This document shows, piece after piece, positions 35,673 to 45,394 of a stretch of DNA of 64,000 bases (position 1 is its first letter; every line of letters starts with the position of its first letter). The stretch spans positions 1 through 64,000 of the forward strand of contig JADZAP010000025.1 in the NCBI GenBank assembly GCA_020852705.1, written 5' to 3'. Both the position numbers and the translations under genes were made by a program. Below the pieces are notes generated by a model, which saw only the letters and a program-made list of their open reading frames with translations, did no database searches and had not been told where the DNA came from. This DNA is from Ignavibacteria bacterium (lineage in GTDB: Bacteria; Bacteroidota; Ignavibacteria; Tepidaquicellales; OLB5).

Positions 35673-36539
35673 ATGAAAACATTTCTGCAATTAGTTATTT
35701 TAATTTGTATTTTTATGGGAAATACATATACACAAAATCATTCCTGCTGCGAAGATAAAGGCACCACAGGAAGTGACATTTCTGCTCCTAACATTATGGC
35801 AGCATTTGGTAACGAACAGTCATTTAAAAATGTTCATCCGCAGCCATTGCCTTTTAAATTAACAGATGGAAAAGGCTCAATGATAACCTTTAAAACACCT
35901 GACGGTACAGATGCCTACGGTTACCAGGTAAAAGCCGATAAACTCTCAGATTACTGGATATTCATTTTTCATGAGTGGTATGGACTTAATGATTATATTA
36001 AACAGGAAGCAGAAGAAGTTGCCTCAACACTTGGAAATGTAAATGTGCTGGCTATTGATCTTTATGATGGTAAAGTTGCATCCAACAATGATGATGCTGC
36101 AAAGTATGTTCAATCAGTAAATAATGAACGGGCTTTAAATATTATTTACGGTGCACGTGATTATGCCGGAGCGGATGCTGTTTTTGCTACACTTGGCTGG
36201 TGTTTTGGCGGCTCATGGAGCAATCAGGCAGCTATTGAGCTTGGCAGCAGATGTAAAGCATGTGTTATATATTATGGAATGCCTGAGCAGAATATCAACA
36301 GACTTGAAAAACTTAAAGCACCGGTACTTGGTATCTTTGCAAAACAGGATGCGAGGATAACTCCGGAAGTAGCAGAAAAATTTGAAGAAAATTTAAAGAG
36401 TCTTAACATTCCAGTAACCATTTATATTTATGATGCAGTTCATGCATTTGCAAATCCAAGCAATCCTAAACACGATGCTGAAGCAACTAAGGATGCAAAA
36501 GAAAAAACTTATAGCTTTTTGAAAGAGAAATTGCCGTAA
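35673..36539 (+). CDS. Exported dienelactone hydrolase-family protein
   Basis: The 288-aa alpha/beta hydrolase has a signal peptide (about 1-20), a linker with a Cys pair (HSCCED), then a DLH domain: FHEWYGLNDYIK, the nucleophile elbow GWCFGGSWS with catalytic Cys, KQDARITPE with the Asp, and AVHAFANP with the His. Cytoplasmic DLH cleaves dienelactones in aromatic degradation; secreted relatives act on other esters. It follows pgi by 29 bp. I do not link it to tryptophan catabolism, because that pathway is cytoplasmic. Confidence 0.87.
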   Translation: MKTFLQLVILICIFMGNTYTQNHSCCEDKGTTGSDISAPNIMAAFGNEQSFKNVHPQPLPFKLTDGKGSMITFKTPDGTDAYGYQVKADKLSDYWIFIFHEWYGLNDYIKQEAEEVASTLGNVNVLAIDLYDGKVASNNDDAAKYVQSVNNERALNIIYGARDYAGADAVFATLGWCFGGSWSNQAAIELGSRCKACVIYYGMPEQNINRLEKLKAPVLGIFAKQDARITPEVAEKFEENLKSLNIPVTIYIYDAVHAFANPSNPKHDAEATKDAKEKTYSFLKEKLP

Positions 36540-36554
36540 ACTAAATTTTTCCAA

Positions 36555-36588
36555 CTCATTAAATAAATCAATAGTTTTATTTAATGAG
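36555..36588. terminator. Perfect 13-bp hairpin between convergent genes
   Basis: CTCATTAAATAAA (36555-36567) pairs perfectly with TTTATTTAATGAG (36576-36588) around an 8-nt loop. It lies between the convergent ends of the DLH-like gene (36539) and the E1 gene (36603). Neither side has a good T run, so it may be a transcript-end stabilising hairpin rather than a classic terminator. Confidence 0.45.
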
Positions 36589-36602
36589 GGTTATACAATA
36601 TT

Positions 36603-38621
36603 TCAATAATTTATCAATTCACTCAACTTCTCTGTAAATCTTTCTTTGGGAAAGAAATTTTTCTCTAATTCAGCTGCAAACGGTACAGGAGTATCAAGCG
36701 AAGCTGAGCGAATTACAGGAGCATCTAAATATTCAAACAGGTTTTCGCATATCCATGCTGCAATTTCACCCCCAATTCCTCCAAATAAAGTATCTTCATG
36801 CAAAATGATAACCTTACCGGTTTTCTTCACGCTTTCGGCTATAGTATTGTAATCCAAGGGAACAAGTGTTCGCAGGTCAATTATATCTGCTGTAATTTCT
36901 TTCATTTTGTCCAATACATCTTGTGCCCAGTGAACTCCCATTCCGTAAGTAATAATTGTTACATCATCACCTTTTCGTGCATATCGGGCTTTCCCCAATG
37001 GAAGGGTATAATATCCCTCAGGTACATTTTCACTTTTACTGCGGTAAAGTGCTTTATGTTCAAAAAACAACACGGGATTCGGATCTTCAAATGAACTTAA
37101 CAGCATCCCTTTTGCATCAAAAGGTGTTGCAGGATAAACTACTTTAAGCCCGGGAACATGCGTAAACCACGCCTCATTGCTTTGTGAATGAAAAGGTCCC
37201 GCGCCAACACCGCCTCCTGCAGGCATTCTTATAACTACATCTGCATTCTGTCCCCAGCGGTAATTAATCTTTGCCAAATTATTCACTATCTGATTAAATC
37301 CGCAGGTAACAAAATCAGCAAACTGCATTTCTACCATAGCTTTGTAACCGTTTATTGCTAACCCAAGACCTGTACCCACAATTGCAGATTCACATAAAGG
37401 TGTGTTACGAACTCTTTCTTTACCGAATTCTTTATAAAAATTTTCAGTAACTTTAAATACTCCGCCATATTCAGCAATATCCTGCCCCATAAGTATCAGA
37501 TTATCATGTTTTTTCATAGCCTCATATAAACCATCACTTATAGCATCAACTAATCTTTTTTCTTTAACAACTTTACCGGGTTCACTAATTGTTTGTTCAA
37601 ATGGTGCATAAACATCCGCCAATTCGTAAGCTGTGTTTGGTTTAATTTTGGGTTCTGCAAATGCTGTTTCTAAAGCTTTTTCAATTTCAATCTTAAATTT
37701 ATCTCTTATTATCTGAATAGTTGAGGACTTAAGCAGCCCTTCGTTCTGTAAATAAGTTTCATAATTTTTAACAGGATCTTTTGCCTGCCATTTTTCAAAC
37801 AGTTCTTTTGGCACATACTTTACCCCGGAGGCTTCTTCATGTCCCCGCATACGGAATGTCATACATTCTATCATTACTGGGCGCGGCTTTTTTTTCATAC
37901 TGTTTCTTAGTGTTAATATCCTGTCATATACTTCAAGCAGGTTATTCCCGTCTATTTTATATGCTTCCATTCCGTAGCCAATTGCTTTATCCACAAGTGC
38001 TTTGCATTTATACTGCTCGCTGACCGGAGTTGAAAGTCCGTATGCATTATTTTCTATTATAAAAATTACGGGAAGATTCCACACAGCAGCAACATTAAGC
38101 GATTCGTGGAAGTCGCCTTCGCTTGTACCGCCATCTCCAGTAAATACTGCAGTAATCTTCAGATCGTAATTAGAATTTTTAATTTTTCTAAGGTATTCTG
38201 CAAGTGCAATTCCATCTGCAATTCCTAATTGCGGTCCTAGATGACTTATCATTCCAACAATATGATGCTCTTTTGTGCCAAAATGAAATGAACGCTCACG
38301 TCCTTTAGAAAATCCATTGTAAGAACCCTGCAGCTGCTTAAATAGTTTATCTAAAGGCAGTTTTCGCGAAGTAAATACACCAAGGTTACGGTGCATTGGC
38401 AGTATATATTCATCTAAAGCCATGGCTTTGGTAACGCCAACCGATATTGCTTCTTGTCCAATTCCTGAAAACCATTTGCTTATTTTACCAAGTCTTAAGT
38501 TTAAAAGCATTTTTTCTTCTATCATTCGGGGAAGCAGAACTGCTTTATAAAGCTCTAACAAGGTTTCATCTGTATATTTTTTTCTGTTGAATTCCATTTC
38601 GGGTGTTTCAGTTGATATCAT
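36603..38621 (-). CDS. Fused E1 alpha/beta component, branched-chain 2-oxoacid dehydrogenase type
   Basis: The 672-aa protein joins E1 alpha (about 1-330) and E1 beta (about 345-672). The alpha half holds the thiamine diphosphate motif GDGGTSEGDFHESLNVAAVW ending in ENNAYG, and GMISHLGPQLGIADG; the beta half has GQDIAEYGGVFKVTENFYKE, GAGPFHSQSNEAWFTHVPGL (split) and LHEDTLFGGIGGEIAAW. The overall match is to 2-oxoisovalerate/2-oxoacid dehydrogenase, common as a fused gene in Bacteroidota-like genomes. It decarboxylates branched 2-oxoacids and acylates E2 lipoyl groups. E2 and E3 genes are not in the window, so the substrate is inferred. Confidence 0.9.
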   Translation of the reverse strand: MISTETPEMEFNRKKYTDETLLELYKAVLLPRMIEEKMLLNLRLGKISKWFSGIGQEAISVGVTKAMALDEYILPMHRNLGVFTSRKLPLDKLFKQLQGSYNGFSKGRERSFHFGTKEHHIVGMISHLGPQLGIADGIALAEYLRKIKNSNYDLKITAVFTGDGGTSEGDFHESLNVAAVWNLPVIFIIENNAYGLSTPVSEQYKCKALVDKAIGYGMEAYKIDGNNLLEVYDRILTLRNSMKKKPRPVMIECMTFRMRGHEEASGVKYVPKELFEKWQAKDPVKNYETYLQNEGLLKSSTIQIIRDKFKIEIEKALETAFAEPKIKPNTAYELADVYAPFEQTISEPGKVVKEKRLVDAISDGLYEAMKKHDNLILMGQDIAEYGGVFKVTENFYKEFGKERVRNTPLCESAIVGTGLGLAINGYKAMVEMQFADFVTCGFNQIVNNLAKINYRWGQNADVVIRMPAGGGVGAGPFHSQSNEAWFTHVPGLKVVYPATPFDAKGMLLSSFEDPNPVLFFEHKALYRSKSENVPEGYYTLPLGKARYARKGDDVTIITYGMGVHWAQDVLDKMKEITADIIDLRTLVPLDYNTIAESVKKTGKVIILHEDTLFGGIGGEIAAWICENLFEYLDAPVIRSASLDTPVPFAAELEKNFFPKERFTEKLSELINY

Positions 38622-38662
38622 TTTATTATTAATGACTTCAGTAAATTTTTGTTTTACAAATA

Positions 38663-38697
38663 CAAAAAAAGGGAAGACACTTTATGACTTCCCTTTA
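38663..38697 (-). terminator. Intrinsic terminator after ferritin (minus strand)
   Basis: Read on the minus strand, AAAGGGAAG (38688-38696) pairs with CTTCCCTTT (38668-38676), a 9-bp perfect stem with an 11-nt loop, followed by seven T (complement of 38664-38670). It lies just after the ferritin stop and before the E1 gene start, so it should isolate ferritin transcription. Confidence 0.75.
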
Positions 38698-38718
38698 TGG
38701 AAATTGTTTACATTAAAA

Positions 38719-39225
38719 TTATTCTTTTGGAGCAATGAATGATCTCGAAGCAAATTCCTGATCAAGTAAAAGTAATCCCTCACCTTTGCCGTCTATTAAC
38801 TGCATTCTGCCTAATGATTTTGATGCCATTGCTTCTTCTTCAACCTGTTCATCTACATACCACCTTAAAAAGTTATTAACAGCATGGTCATTTTCTTTGA
38901 TTGCTTCATCCATCAGGTCATTTATTGATCTTGTTACTTTTTTTTCATGTTCTAATGCTTTTTCAAACACAACTATTGGCGAAGCAAAATCATAATCAGG
39001 TTTTGCAATCTGCTGCAGCTCTACTTTTCCGCCTTTATCTATTATGAAATGAAATATCTTCATTGCATGGAAATGTTCTTCCTGTGTTTGTACGTGAAAG
39101 TAGTTTGCAATTCCGTCTAAATTCATACAGTGAAAATATGCCGCCATTGAAAGATATTCATATTCTGAAACAAATTCGTTGTTCATTTGTTTATTTAGCT
39201 CACTTTGAAGCTTGTTTGATAACAT
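38719..39225 (-). CDS. ftnA: Ferritin
   Basis: A 168-aa bacterial non-haem ferritin. The four-helix bundle carries ferroxidase ligands in EYEYLSMAAYFH and EEHFHAMKIFHFI (Glu-x-x-His) and in the acidic EQVEEEAMASKSLG helix. It stores iron in a 24-mer after oxidising Fe(II). A strong AAGGAG precedes the ATG by about 8 bases, one of the best ribosome sites in the window, consistent with high expression. It is monocistronic, with a terminator after it. Confidence 0.95.
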   Translation of the reverse strand: MLSNKLQSELNKQMNNEFVSEYEYLSMAAYFHCMNLDGIANYFHVQTQEEHFHAMKIFHFIIDKGGKVELQQIAKPDYDFASPIVVFEKALEHEKKVTRSINDLMDEAIKENDHAVNNFLRWYVDEQVEEEAMASKSLGRMQLIDGKGEGLLLLDQEFASRSFIAPKE

Positions 39226-39278
39226 TTTTACCGCTCCTTAACTGTTTCTAATCTTATTTAAAATTTTAAATCCTAAAA

Positions 39279-39286
39279 CAAAAATA
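39279..39286 (-). promoter_or_regulatory. TAnnTTTG -7-like element upstream of ferritin
   Basis: On the minus strand TATTTTTG matches the -7 consensus, about 54 bp before the ferritin ATG. No -33 TTTG is at a convincing distance. The 167-bp gap (39226-39392) holds nothing else I can name. Confidence 0.3.
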
Positions 39287-39392
39287 CTAATATTAATAAT
39301 TACTTTTAATGTAAAAATGTTTCAAATTTATTTTTAATCTTATAAAAATCATAATTTTGTAATACTTTCTCAATTTAACAGAAATTTATCTA

Positions 39393-39788
39393 TTATTTTC
39401 CGATATTATCAATTAACCTTCTGTCTTTTTTAGTAGGTCTGCCCTTGCCTTTGTACTTGCTGATATATGATACAAATCTTTCTGTATCCTTTTTTTCAAG
39501 TTCTTCCTTAGGTGTAATTTCAACAGCAAAGTTTTTAACTAATGGTGCAGATACCCGCTTTTCCAAAATCTCATTTACCCTGAAAATTCTTTTAATATAT
39601 CCCTGCTGAACAGAAATAATTTCCCCGGGTTTTATTAATCTGCATGGTTTTATAATCTTACCCTCAATTTTAACTTTTCCGCCTATGCAGGCTTCTCTTG
39701 CAAGTGACCTTGACTTAAATACACGGATGCACCACAGATATTTATCTATACGAATGCCTAATATAAGTTTTTCTGGTTTCACCTGCAT
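39393..39788 (-). CDS. Hsp15-like S4-domain RNA-binding protein
   Basis: The 131-aa protein begins with an S4 domain (RIDKYLWCIRVFKSRSLAREAC, about 13-34 in two halves; PGEIISVQQG) and ends with the basic GKGRPTKKDRRLID tail typical of Hsp15 (HslR) proteins. Hsp15 binds stalled 50S subunits carrying nascent peptidyl-tRNA and helps recycle them. Length is close to the E. coli protein (133 aa). It is divergent from adenine deaminase; the gap 39789-39962 carries their control sequences. Confidence 0.88.
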   Translation of the reverse strand: MQVKPEKLILGIRIDKYLWCIRVFKSRSLAREACIGGKVKIEGKIIKPCRLIKPGEIISVQQGYIKRIFRVNEILEKRVSAPLVKNFAVEITPKEELEKKDTERFVSYISKYKGKGRPTKKDRRLIDNIGK

Positions 39789-39921
39789 TAAATATGTTAA
39801 ATAAAATTTTTATTACTTTAAATTACACAAATTATCAGATATAAGTTGTGAATTCAAGGAAAATACAGATTAATTTTAAAAGTATGAGTTTTTTTCTCTT
39901 TTAACCTTAGCACAATTTTCC

Positions 39922-39929
39922 TAAATTTG
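39922..39929 (+). promoter_or_regulatory. TAnnTTTG -7-like element before adenine deaminase
   Basis: TAAATTTG lies 33 bp before the ATG at 39963 and fits the Bacteroidota -7 consensus. It supports the downstream ATG as start, because a TTG at 39927 would fall inside it. No clear -33 partner. Confidence 0.35.
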
Positions 39930-39962
39930 TATTCAAATGGGTCATTCAAATCAATTTTTATT

Positions 39963-41591
39963 ATGGAACTTTTAGGAAATATTGTAGATGTTTTAAACCG
40001 GAAAATTTTTCCGGGTAAAGTAATTTTTGAAAATGGTAAAATTGTTTCAGTTACCCAAACTGAGGACACATATAATAACTACATTTTACCCGGATTTATT
40101 GATGCTCATGTGCATATAGAAAGTTCAATGCTTGTACCTTCGGAGTTTGCCCGTTTAGCAGTGCTTCATGGTACTGTTGCAACTGTTAGTGACCCCCACG
40201 AAATTGGCAATGTACTTGGAGTAAATGGTGTACGTTATATGATTGATAACGGAAAAAAAGGACCGTTTAAATTTTATTTCGGTGCACCTTCTTGTGTACC
40301 CGCTACTGCTTTTGAAACTGCAGGAGCAGAAATAACTTCTGCAGATATACGTGAGCTGATTGAAAAAGACGGGCTTAAATATCTGAGTGAAATGATGAAC
40401 TATCCCGGTGTGCTATTTAACGATCCTTTAGTAATGGAAAAAATTCAAATTGCACATTCACTTGGTAGACCGGTTGATGGGCATGCACCAGGATTAAGGG
40501 GTGATGATGCTAAAAAATACATTGCTGCCGGAATTTCAACTGACCATGAATGTTTTACTTTAGATGAAGCTTTGGGTAAAATTGCCCTTGGAATGAAAAT
40601 TATCATTCGCGAAGGCTCCGCTGCAAAGAATTTTGAAGCCTTGCATCCGCTTTTAAAAGATCATTCTGATTTGGTCATGTTCTGCAGTGATGATAAACAT
40701 CCAAACGATCTGCTTATCAGCCAAATTAATGAACATGTCAGGCGGGCAGTAAAATACGGGTATGACCTCTTTAATGTGCTTTTTGCGGCTTGTGTAAATC
40801 CCGTAAAACATTATGGACTTGATGTAGGTTTGCTTAAACCCGGCGATAATGCAGATTTGATAATCGTTAATAATCTCACAGATTTTAAAGTACAGCAAAC
40901 TTATATTAATGGTGAACTTGTTGCAAATAATGGTGTTTCTTTAGTAAAAAAAGTTAAAACTGAAATTATTAATAATTTTAATACCTCAAGAAAATCAATT
41001 AAAGATTTTGAACTTGATGCTTTATCTGACGGAGCCCCAAAAATAAGAGTAATAAAAGCATTAGATGGACAGCTTTTAACCGAAGAGCTTCGTGAACCAG
41101 CCAAACTGTTTGATGCTAAATTGATTTCTAATACCGATAATGATGTATTAAAAATGGCGGTTGTTTGCAGATATAATAATTCTAAACCCGCTATTGGATT
41201 TATCAGGGGGTTTGGTTTTAAAAAGGGTGCTATAGCTTCCTGTGTAGCTCATGATTCCCACAACATTATTGCTGTTGGTGTTACCGATGAAGATATTTGT
41301 CATGCTGTAAACAGTATTATTGATTATAAAGGAGGTATTTCTGCTGCATTTGATGATATTGTTGAAGTGCTTCCGCTTCCGGTTGGCGGTATTATGAGTA
41401 ACGATGATTGTTACACTATTGCTGAAAAATATACTGCAATTGATAAAATTTCAAAAGACCTTGGTTCAAACCTTCATGCACCCTATATGACACTTTCTTT
41501 TATGGCATTACTTGTAATTCCCTTATTAAAATTAAGTGATAAAGGTCTCTTTGACAGCAAAAAGTTTGGATTTGTTGATCTGTTTGTTTAA
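39963..41591 (+). CDS. ade: Adenine deaminase
   Basis: Ade (542 aa from this ATG) converts adenine to hypoxanthine. The amidohydrolase metal motif HVHIESSML (about residues 50-58) follows ILPGFIDA; other family stretches are [44 protein letters not shown] and [14 protein letters not shown]-like [13 protein letters not shown]. Length and order are standard. An in-frame TTG 36 bp upstream would extend the protein, but [12 protein letters not shown] is the family start and the upstream region looks like promoter. Confidence 0.95.
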   Translation: MELLGNIVDVLNRKIFPGKVIFENGKIVSVTQTEDTYNNYILPGFIDAHVHIESSMLVPSEFARLAVLHGTVATVSDPHEIGNVLGVNGVRYMIDNGKKGPFKFYFGAPSCVPATAFETAGAEITSADIRELIEKDGLKYLSEMMNYPGVLFNDPLVMEKIQIAHSLGRPVDGHAPGLRGDDAKKYIAAGISTDHECFTLDEALGKIALGMKIIIREGSAAKNFEALHPLLKDHSDLVMFCSDDKHPNDLLISQINEHVRRAVKYGYDLFNVLFAACVNPVKHYGLDVGLLKPGDNADLIIVNNLTDFKVQQTYINGELVANNGVSLVKKVKTEIINNFNTSRKSIKDFELDALSDGAPKIRVIKALDGQLLTEELREPAKLFDAKLISNTDNDVLKMAVVCRYNNSKPAIGFIRGFGFKKGAIASCVAHDSHNIIAVGVTDEDICHAVNSIIDYKGGISAAFDDIVEVLPLPVGGIMSNDDCYTIAEKYTAIDKISKDLGSNLHAPYMTLSFMALLVIPLLKLSDKGLFDSKKFGFVDLFV

Positions 41592-41818
41592 TTATTTCTT
41601 AAATTTAAAATAATTGCATAAATAGGTTATTTTTATCCTTTGTTACATTCTGCAAGTATATTTATGCTAAACTATTTCATAAATACCTGATAATTATTGA
41701 ACTACATAACATAGAAACCTAACGTTTTTAAGGTATTCCTACATTGCGATATTTGAGTTATTTTGCATAAAATAAATTATTTGAAATATTGCAATTAGCA
41801 AATTTTGTGGAGTTTAAT

Positions 41819-42031
41819 ATGGCTAAAAATAATCAGCAAAAAACCGTACTGGCGTCTAGGAATAACTCAATAATTTCTGTGGCTGAATCTCTTTTAAAAG
41901 ATGCAGGTATTGTTTATTCAATATACAAAAATGGTGCAACCGAGATACAGGTTTCTGGCGATGAAAATATCCATAAAGCAAGAAAGATTCTTATTGACCT
42001 GGAAGAACTGGATTTTCATGATAATAAATAA
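41819..42031 (+). CDS. Small DUF2007-domain protein
   Basis: From the ATG at 41819, backed by GGAG at 41809-41812, the protein is 70 aa (a TTG at 41789 would add ten residues but has no ribosome site). It is a bare DUF2007-like domain: VLASRNNSIISVAESLLKDAG, then a strand (ATEIQVSG) and a helix (KARKILIDLEEL). It probably binds a small ligand or partner; nothing more can be said. A strong terminator follows. The 197-bp gap upstream shows no gene. Confidence 0.78.
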   Translation: MAKNNQQKTVLASRNNSIISVAESLLKDAGIVYSIYKNGATEIQVSGDENIHKARKILIDLEELDFHDNK

Positions 42032-42092
42032 TTTTTGTTTGAAATTTTAAATTTAAGATATAAATTTATTAAATAAGTTTTTATATTTACTG

Positions 42093-42116
42093 CGGAGCTG
42101 ATGCTCCGTTTTTTTT
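42093..42116 (+). terminator. Strong intrinsic terminator after the small DUF2007 gene
   Basis: CGGAGC (42093-42098) and GCTCCG (42103-42108) form a 6-bp GC-rich stem with a TGAT tetraloop, followed by eight T. Textbook Rho-independent terminator. Confidence 0.88.
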
Positions 42117-42200
42117 ATTCCCTCTGTAAATTTTTTTTAACATATTAATCAAACCGGCTAAACTAGTTTTACATATAAACAGTTTAAGCGTTATTTAATT

Positions 42201-43202
42201 ATGAAAAAAATTCTGATTCTTGGCGGCACAGGTTTTGTTGGCCGCATACTAACTGAAGAACTTATAAAAGATGAAATTTATCCGGTACTCTTTAACCGAG
42301 GTAAACGCTCCCCTGGTATTTTTCCGGGTTTAAGACATATCTCAGGCGATAGACTTGATATGCATGATATTGAAAAGATTTCAAAAGAAAGCTGGGATGT
42401 TATCATAGATTTTAGCTGTATGTATCCTGTGAATCTTGATGAAATTACTGATATGATGAAAGGTAAAACAGGAAAATACATTTTTGTAAGTACCGTTAGT
42501 GTTTATCCAATGAATGACGCTGCATATTGGGATAAACCGGTAACGGAAGATGCAAAAACTCTCCCTTGTACCCCCGAACAAAAAACAGATCCTGATGTGA
42601 ATTTAACTTACGGTGAAAAAAAAGCTGAGTGTGAGCGCATTCTGCTTGAAAAGAATTGGATAAATCCCGTTATTTTTAGACCCGGGTTAATTTATGGCAG
42701 GTATGATTACACTGATAGGTTTTATTATTGGTTATACCGTGCCTATGCTAATGATAAAATATTATTACCTGCCGGGGGTACTGAAAAGTTTACTGCAACG
42801 CATAGTGAAGATTTTGCTAATCTGATAAAAATTGCAATTGAAACTGATACTACAAGCAGAGTATTTAATGCCGTTACACATACGCCTGCTAATCTTTTTG
42901 AACTTGTAAATATAGCAGCAAATATATTAGGCACTAAATCTCAATTTGTAAATGCTGATATGAATTTTATCAATGATAATCATCTTGTTCCCTGGGTTGA
43001 CTTTCCAAATTGGGTCGGCGAGTTTAATATGCTTGTTGATAATTCACTTGCTTTAAAAGAATTTCCTGTTAGTTTTTTATCATTTAAAGATAGCATAAAG
43101 CACAGTATTAATTATTACGAATCAATTGGCTGGCATATTCCAAAAGCAGGGTTGTTACCTGAAAGGGAAATGGAGTTAATTAAAATATTAGAAACTAATT
43201 GA
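42201..43202 (+). CDS. NAD-dependent epimerase/dehydratase (extended SDR)
   Basis: The 333-aa extended SDR has GGTGFVG (8-14) for NAD(P), FVSTVSVYP with the active Ser, and YGEKKAECE with Tyr-x-x-x-Lys. It then has FRPGLIYGRYDYTDR, as in sugar-nucleotide epimerases and the plastid mRNA-binding CSP41/reductase-like group. The specific substrate is not evident. It lies alone between a terminator and the convergent ACMSD gene; nothing ties it to tryptophan catabolism beyond proximity. Confidence 0.87.
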   Translation: MKKILILGGTGFVGRILTEELIKDEIYPVLFNRGKRSPGIFPGLRHISGDRLDMHDIEKISKESWDVIIDFSCMYPVNLDEITDMMKGKTGKYIFVSTVSVYPMNDAAYWDKPVTEDAKTLPCTPEQKTDPDVNLTYGEKKAECERILLEKNWINPVIFRPGLIYGRYDYTDRFYYWLYRAYANDKILLPAGGTEKFTATHSEDFANLIKIAIETDTTSRVFNAVTHTPANLFELVNIAANILGTKSQFVNADMNFINDNHLVPWVDFPNWVGEFNMLVDNSLALKEFPVSFLSFKDSIKHSINYYESIGWHIPKAGLLPEREMELIKILETN

Positions 43203-43255
43203 ATTTGAAAACTGATATAATTATTTTCTGTTTTATTTTGGCAGTCAATATAAAA

Positions 43256-44287
43256 TTAATTTCCAGCTTCGCTGTACATTTTCTTAATTAGCTCAGTTAT
43301 CCCTAGAAATTCTGCAGCGTTTTTCCAAAGAAGTTTTTCCTTAACTACATTATTCAGTTCTGCCATTCCCTCAATTAGTTTTCCCGGGATATGTTCACCC
43401 AATGGAAACGGATAATCTGACCCTAATACTATGTTATCTTCACCAATCAGATCTATCAAAAATTTTAATGCAGATTCATCATGTACAAGTGAATCAAGGT
43501 AAAACTTACCAAGGTAATTTCTGGGGTTAACCATATTTTTTGTCTGAACAAGGTCAGGTCTTACTTTAAATCCATGTTCTATTCTGCCAATTGTAAACGG
43601 AAATGATCCGCCTCCATGAGCAAAACACACACGCAGTTTTTTAAATTTTTCAAATACTCCGCCAAATATCATAGAGCATATTGCAAGTGCTGTTTCAGCG
43701 GGCATACCAACAAGCCAGGGCAGCCAGTACTCAGGCATCCTTTCTTTACCCATCATATCCCAAGGGTGCACAAACACAGCTGCATTCATTTCTTCACAGG
43801 CACCTAATACCTCACAAATTTCCGGGTCATCTAGATTTTTACCCTGAATATGGGTTCCAATTTCAATTCCTGCAAGTCCAAGATCCTTCATTATCCTTTC
43901 AAGTTCTTTTACTGCTAGTTTTGCATCCTGCATCGGAAGTGTCCCAAGTCCAATAAATCTTGATGGATTATCGTTTACTGTTTGTGCAATATGATCATTC
44001 AAATGTTTTGCCAAATCAAGCGTTTCATTGGGCTTTGCCCAATAGCTAAACATTACCGGAACTGTTGAAAGTACCTGCATTGAAACTTGATGTTCATCAC
44101 ATTCTTCAATGCGTTTTGTATGACTCCAGGAGTTATCAGTAATTTCCCTAAAAACCCTGTCCCCAATCATCATTTTAGCACAGCACGGTTTATGGTGCTC
44201 AATTGTCAGGAAACCTTGCTTGTTATATTTTTTATTTAGGTCAGGCCATTTTTCAGGCAGTATATGTGTGTGTACGTCTATCTTCAT
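43256..44287 (-). CDS. nbaD: 2-amino-3-carboxymuconate-6-semialdehyde decarboxylase (ACMSD)
   Basis: The 343-aa amidohydrolase has the metal motif H6-T-H8, then SMQVLSTVPVMFSYWA, GLGTLPMQD, HPWDMMG, HGGGSFPFTIGRIEHG and GSDYPFPLGE, all hallmarks of ACMSD. It decarboxylates 2-amino-3-carboxymuconic semialdehyde to 2-aminomuconic semialdehyde, diverting carbon from quinolinate/NAD synthesis to catabolism. Its start codon overlaps the HAAO stop by 4 bp (44284-44287), so the two are translationally coupled. Length agrees with bacterial ACMSD (about 335). Confidence 0.93.
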   Translation of the reverse strand: MKIDVHTHILPEKWPDLNKKYNKQGFLTIEHHKPCCAKMMIGDRVFREITDNSWSHTKRIEECDEHQVSMQVLSTVPVMFSYWAKPNETLDLAKHLNDHIAQTVNDNPSRFIGLGTLPMQDAKLAVKELERIMKDLGLAGIEIGTHIQGKNLDDPEICEVLGACEEMNAAVFVHPWDMMGKERMPEYWLPWLVGMPAETALAICSMIFGGVFEKFKKLRVCFAHGGGSFPFTIGRIEHGFKVRPDLVQTKNMVNPRNYLGKFYLDSLVHDESALKFLIDLIGEDNIVLGSDYPFPLGEHIPGKLIEGMAELNNVVKEKLLWKNAAEFLGITELIKKMYSEAGN

Positions 44288-44799
44288 TTCTTTTCAGGGG
44301 GTTCAAGTATTGTTCCGCATCTTTTACAGGTGCGTTTTTCGGTATCATTCCAGAATCTTTCAAATATTGGAGGAAGTTGTGTTACAATATTATCAAGTTT
44401 TACAAATTCCTCATACAGCTTATCACCGCATTTTTCGCAATACCACTGAAAGGCATCAAGTTCTTTTTCATCACGCTTACGCTCTATAACTAACCCTATT
44501 GTGTTTGCCGGTCTTTGCGGTGAGTGAGGTGTATTTGGAGGCAGATAAAACATTTCTCCTTCTTTGATATGCACATCCTTTGGCTTTCCGTTTTCTATTA
44601 CTTTAACAATAATATCCCCTTCAATCTGATAAAAAAATTCAGCACCATCTTCAAAATGATAATCTTTTCTTGAATTAGGACCGCCAACTACCATTATTAT
44701 CAAATCTCCATCTACCATACATTTATTACCAACAGGAGGTTTAAGCAAATGGCGGTTGTCGTCTATCCATTTTTTAAAATTAAATGCTTCTAGTGACAT
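44284..44799 (-). CDS. nbaC: 3-hydroxyanthranilate 3,4-dioxygenase
   Basis: A 171-aa cupin dioxygenase that opens 3-hydroxyanthranilate with O2. The Fe(II) ligands are H48, E54 and H92 (KDYHFEDGAEFFYQIEGD, PHSPQRP). A second, rubredoxin-like iron site is formed by C121/C124 (CEKC) and C158/C161 (CKRC), the arrangement known from the bacterial enzyme. The Arg in SRKDYHF is the expected substrate contact. It is the first gene of the HAAO-ACMSD pair, overlapping ACMSD by 4 bp, and follows a DinB-like gene by 15 bp. Confidence 0.95.
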   Translation of the reverse strand: MSLEAFNFKKWIDDNRHLLKPPVGNKCMVDGDLIIMVVGGPNSRKDYHFEDGAEFFYQIEGDIIVKVIENGKPKDVHIKEGEMFYLPPNTPHSPQRPANTIGLVIERKRDEKELDAFQWYCEKCGDKLYEEFVKLDNIVTQLPPIFERFWNDTEKRTCKRCGTILEPPEKK

Positions 44800-44814
44800 T
44801 TATTTATCTCCTTA

Positions 44815-45375
44815 TTATTTTAAATTTTTTTTAATATTTTTTGCCTGTTCAAGATGCCTTCGCTGATGTGCTGAATTAACTGCAAGAATATCAAATGCCG
44901 AAAATTTTATCCAGCTTATAGCAGGTGATGGCAGCTTAAGCTTAGTAAAATCCCATTGCGCAGATCTTTCAATTATATTCACCCATCTATCCTGAAGCTG
45001 TAAATATGCTGCAACAGCTTTTGATTTGTTAATCTTTGTATCAGGTTTCCATTTGCCTGGTGCTTTAAACTTTCTTTTTACTGGAGGTTCTAAAATTTTT
45101 ATGAACTTTCTTCCTAAGAAGCTGAATTTCATCTCTCCTGAATATAGCTGATTCTTTTCTTCAAGTTTCTTTAATCCAATATCTAAAATATCGCAGTAAT
45201 CTGAACCGGTTACTATTAAATGATCAATACATCCTCCAATTGACCAGCCGTTATTTGGAGGTGTTTTGTTAAACTCCTTATCTTTAACCTTTTCAAAAAA
45301 TAATGCAGCATCTGATTTCATATTTCTGAATTCATCGCTTAACTTTTGCAGTTCATTTGGCAAATTGTTCATCAT
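44815..45375 (-). CDS. DinB-superfamily protein
   Basis: A 186-aa helical protein; NGWSIGGCIDHLIVTGSDY (about 40-60) and VNSAHQRRHLEQAKN near residue 170 look like the two metal-binding regions of DinB-like proteins. It is 15 bp upstream of HAAO on the same strand, so co-transcription with the tryptophan genes is likely, though a pathway role is unknown. Confidence 0.78.
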   Translation of the reverse strand: MMNNLPNELQKLSDEFRNMKSDAALFFEKVKDKEFNKTPPNNGWSIGGCIDHLIVTGSDYCDILDIGLKKLEEKNQLYSGEMKFSFLGRKFIKILEPPVKRKFKAPGKWKPDTKINKSKAVAAYLQLQDRWVNIIERSAQWDFTKLKLPSPAISWIKFSAFDILAVNSAHQRRHLEQAKNIKKNLK

Positions 45376-45394
45376 TTATAATACGGTAATATCA

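Noticed and set aside
35673-36539. Dienelactone hydrolase as part of tryptophan/aminomuconate degradation
   Set aside because: It has a signal peptide, so it is exported, while the pathway is cytoplasmic; it is also in a pgi-linked operon.
41789-41818. TTG start extending the small DUF2007 protein
   Set aside because: The ATG at 41819 has a well-placed GGAG; the upstream ten residues match nothing in the family.
42201-43202. Extended SDR as a tryptophan-pathway enzyme
   Set aside because: Only proximity to ACMSD supports it; it is convergent and isolated by a terminator, and resembles sugar-nucleotide epimerases.
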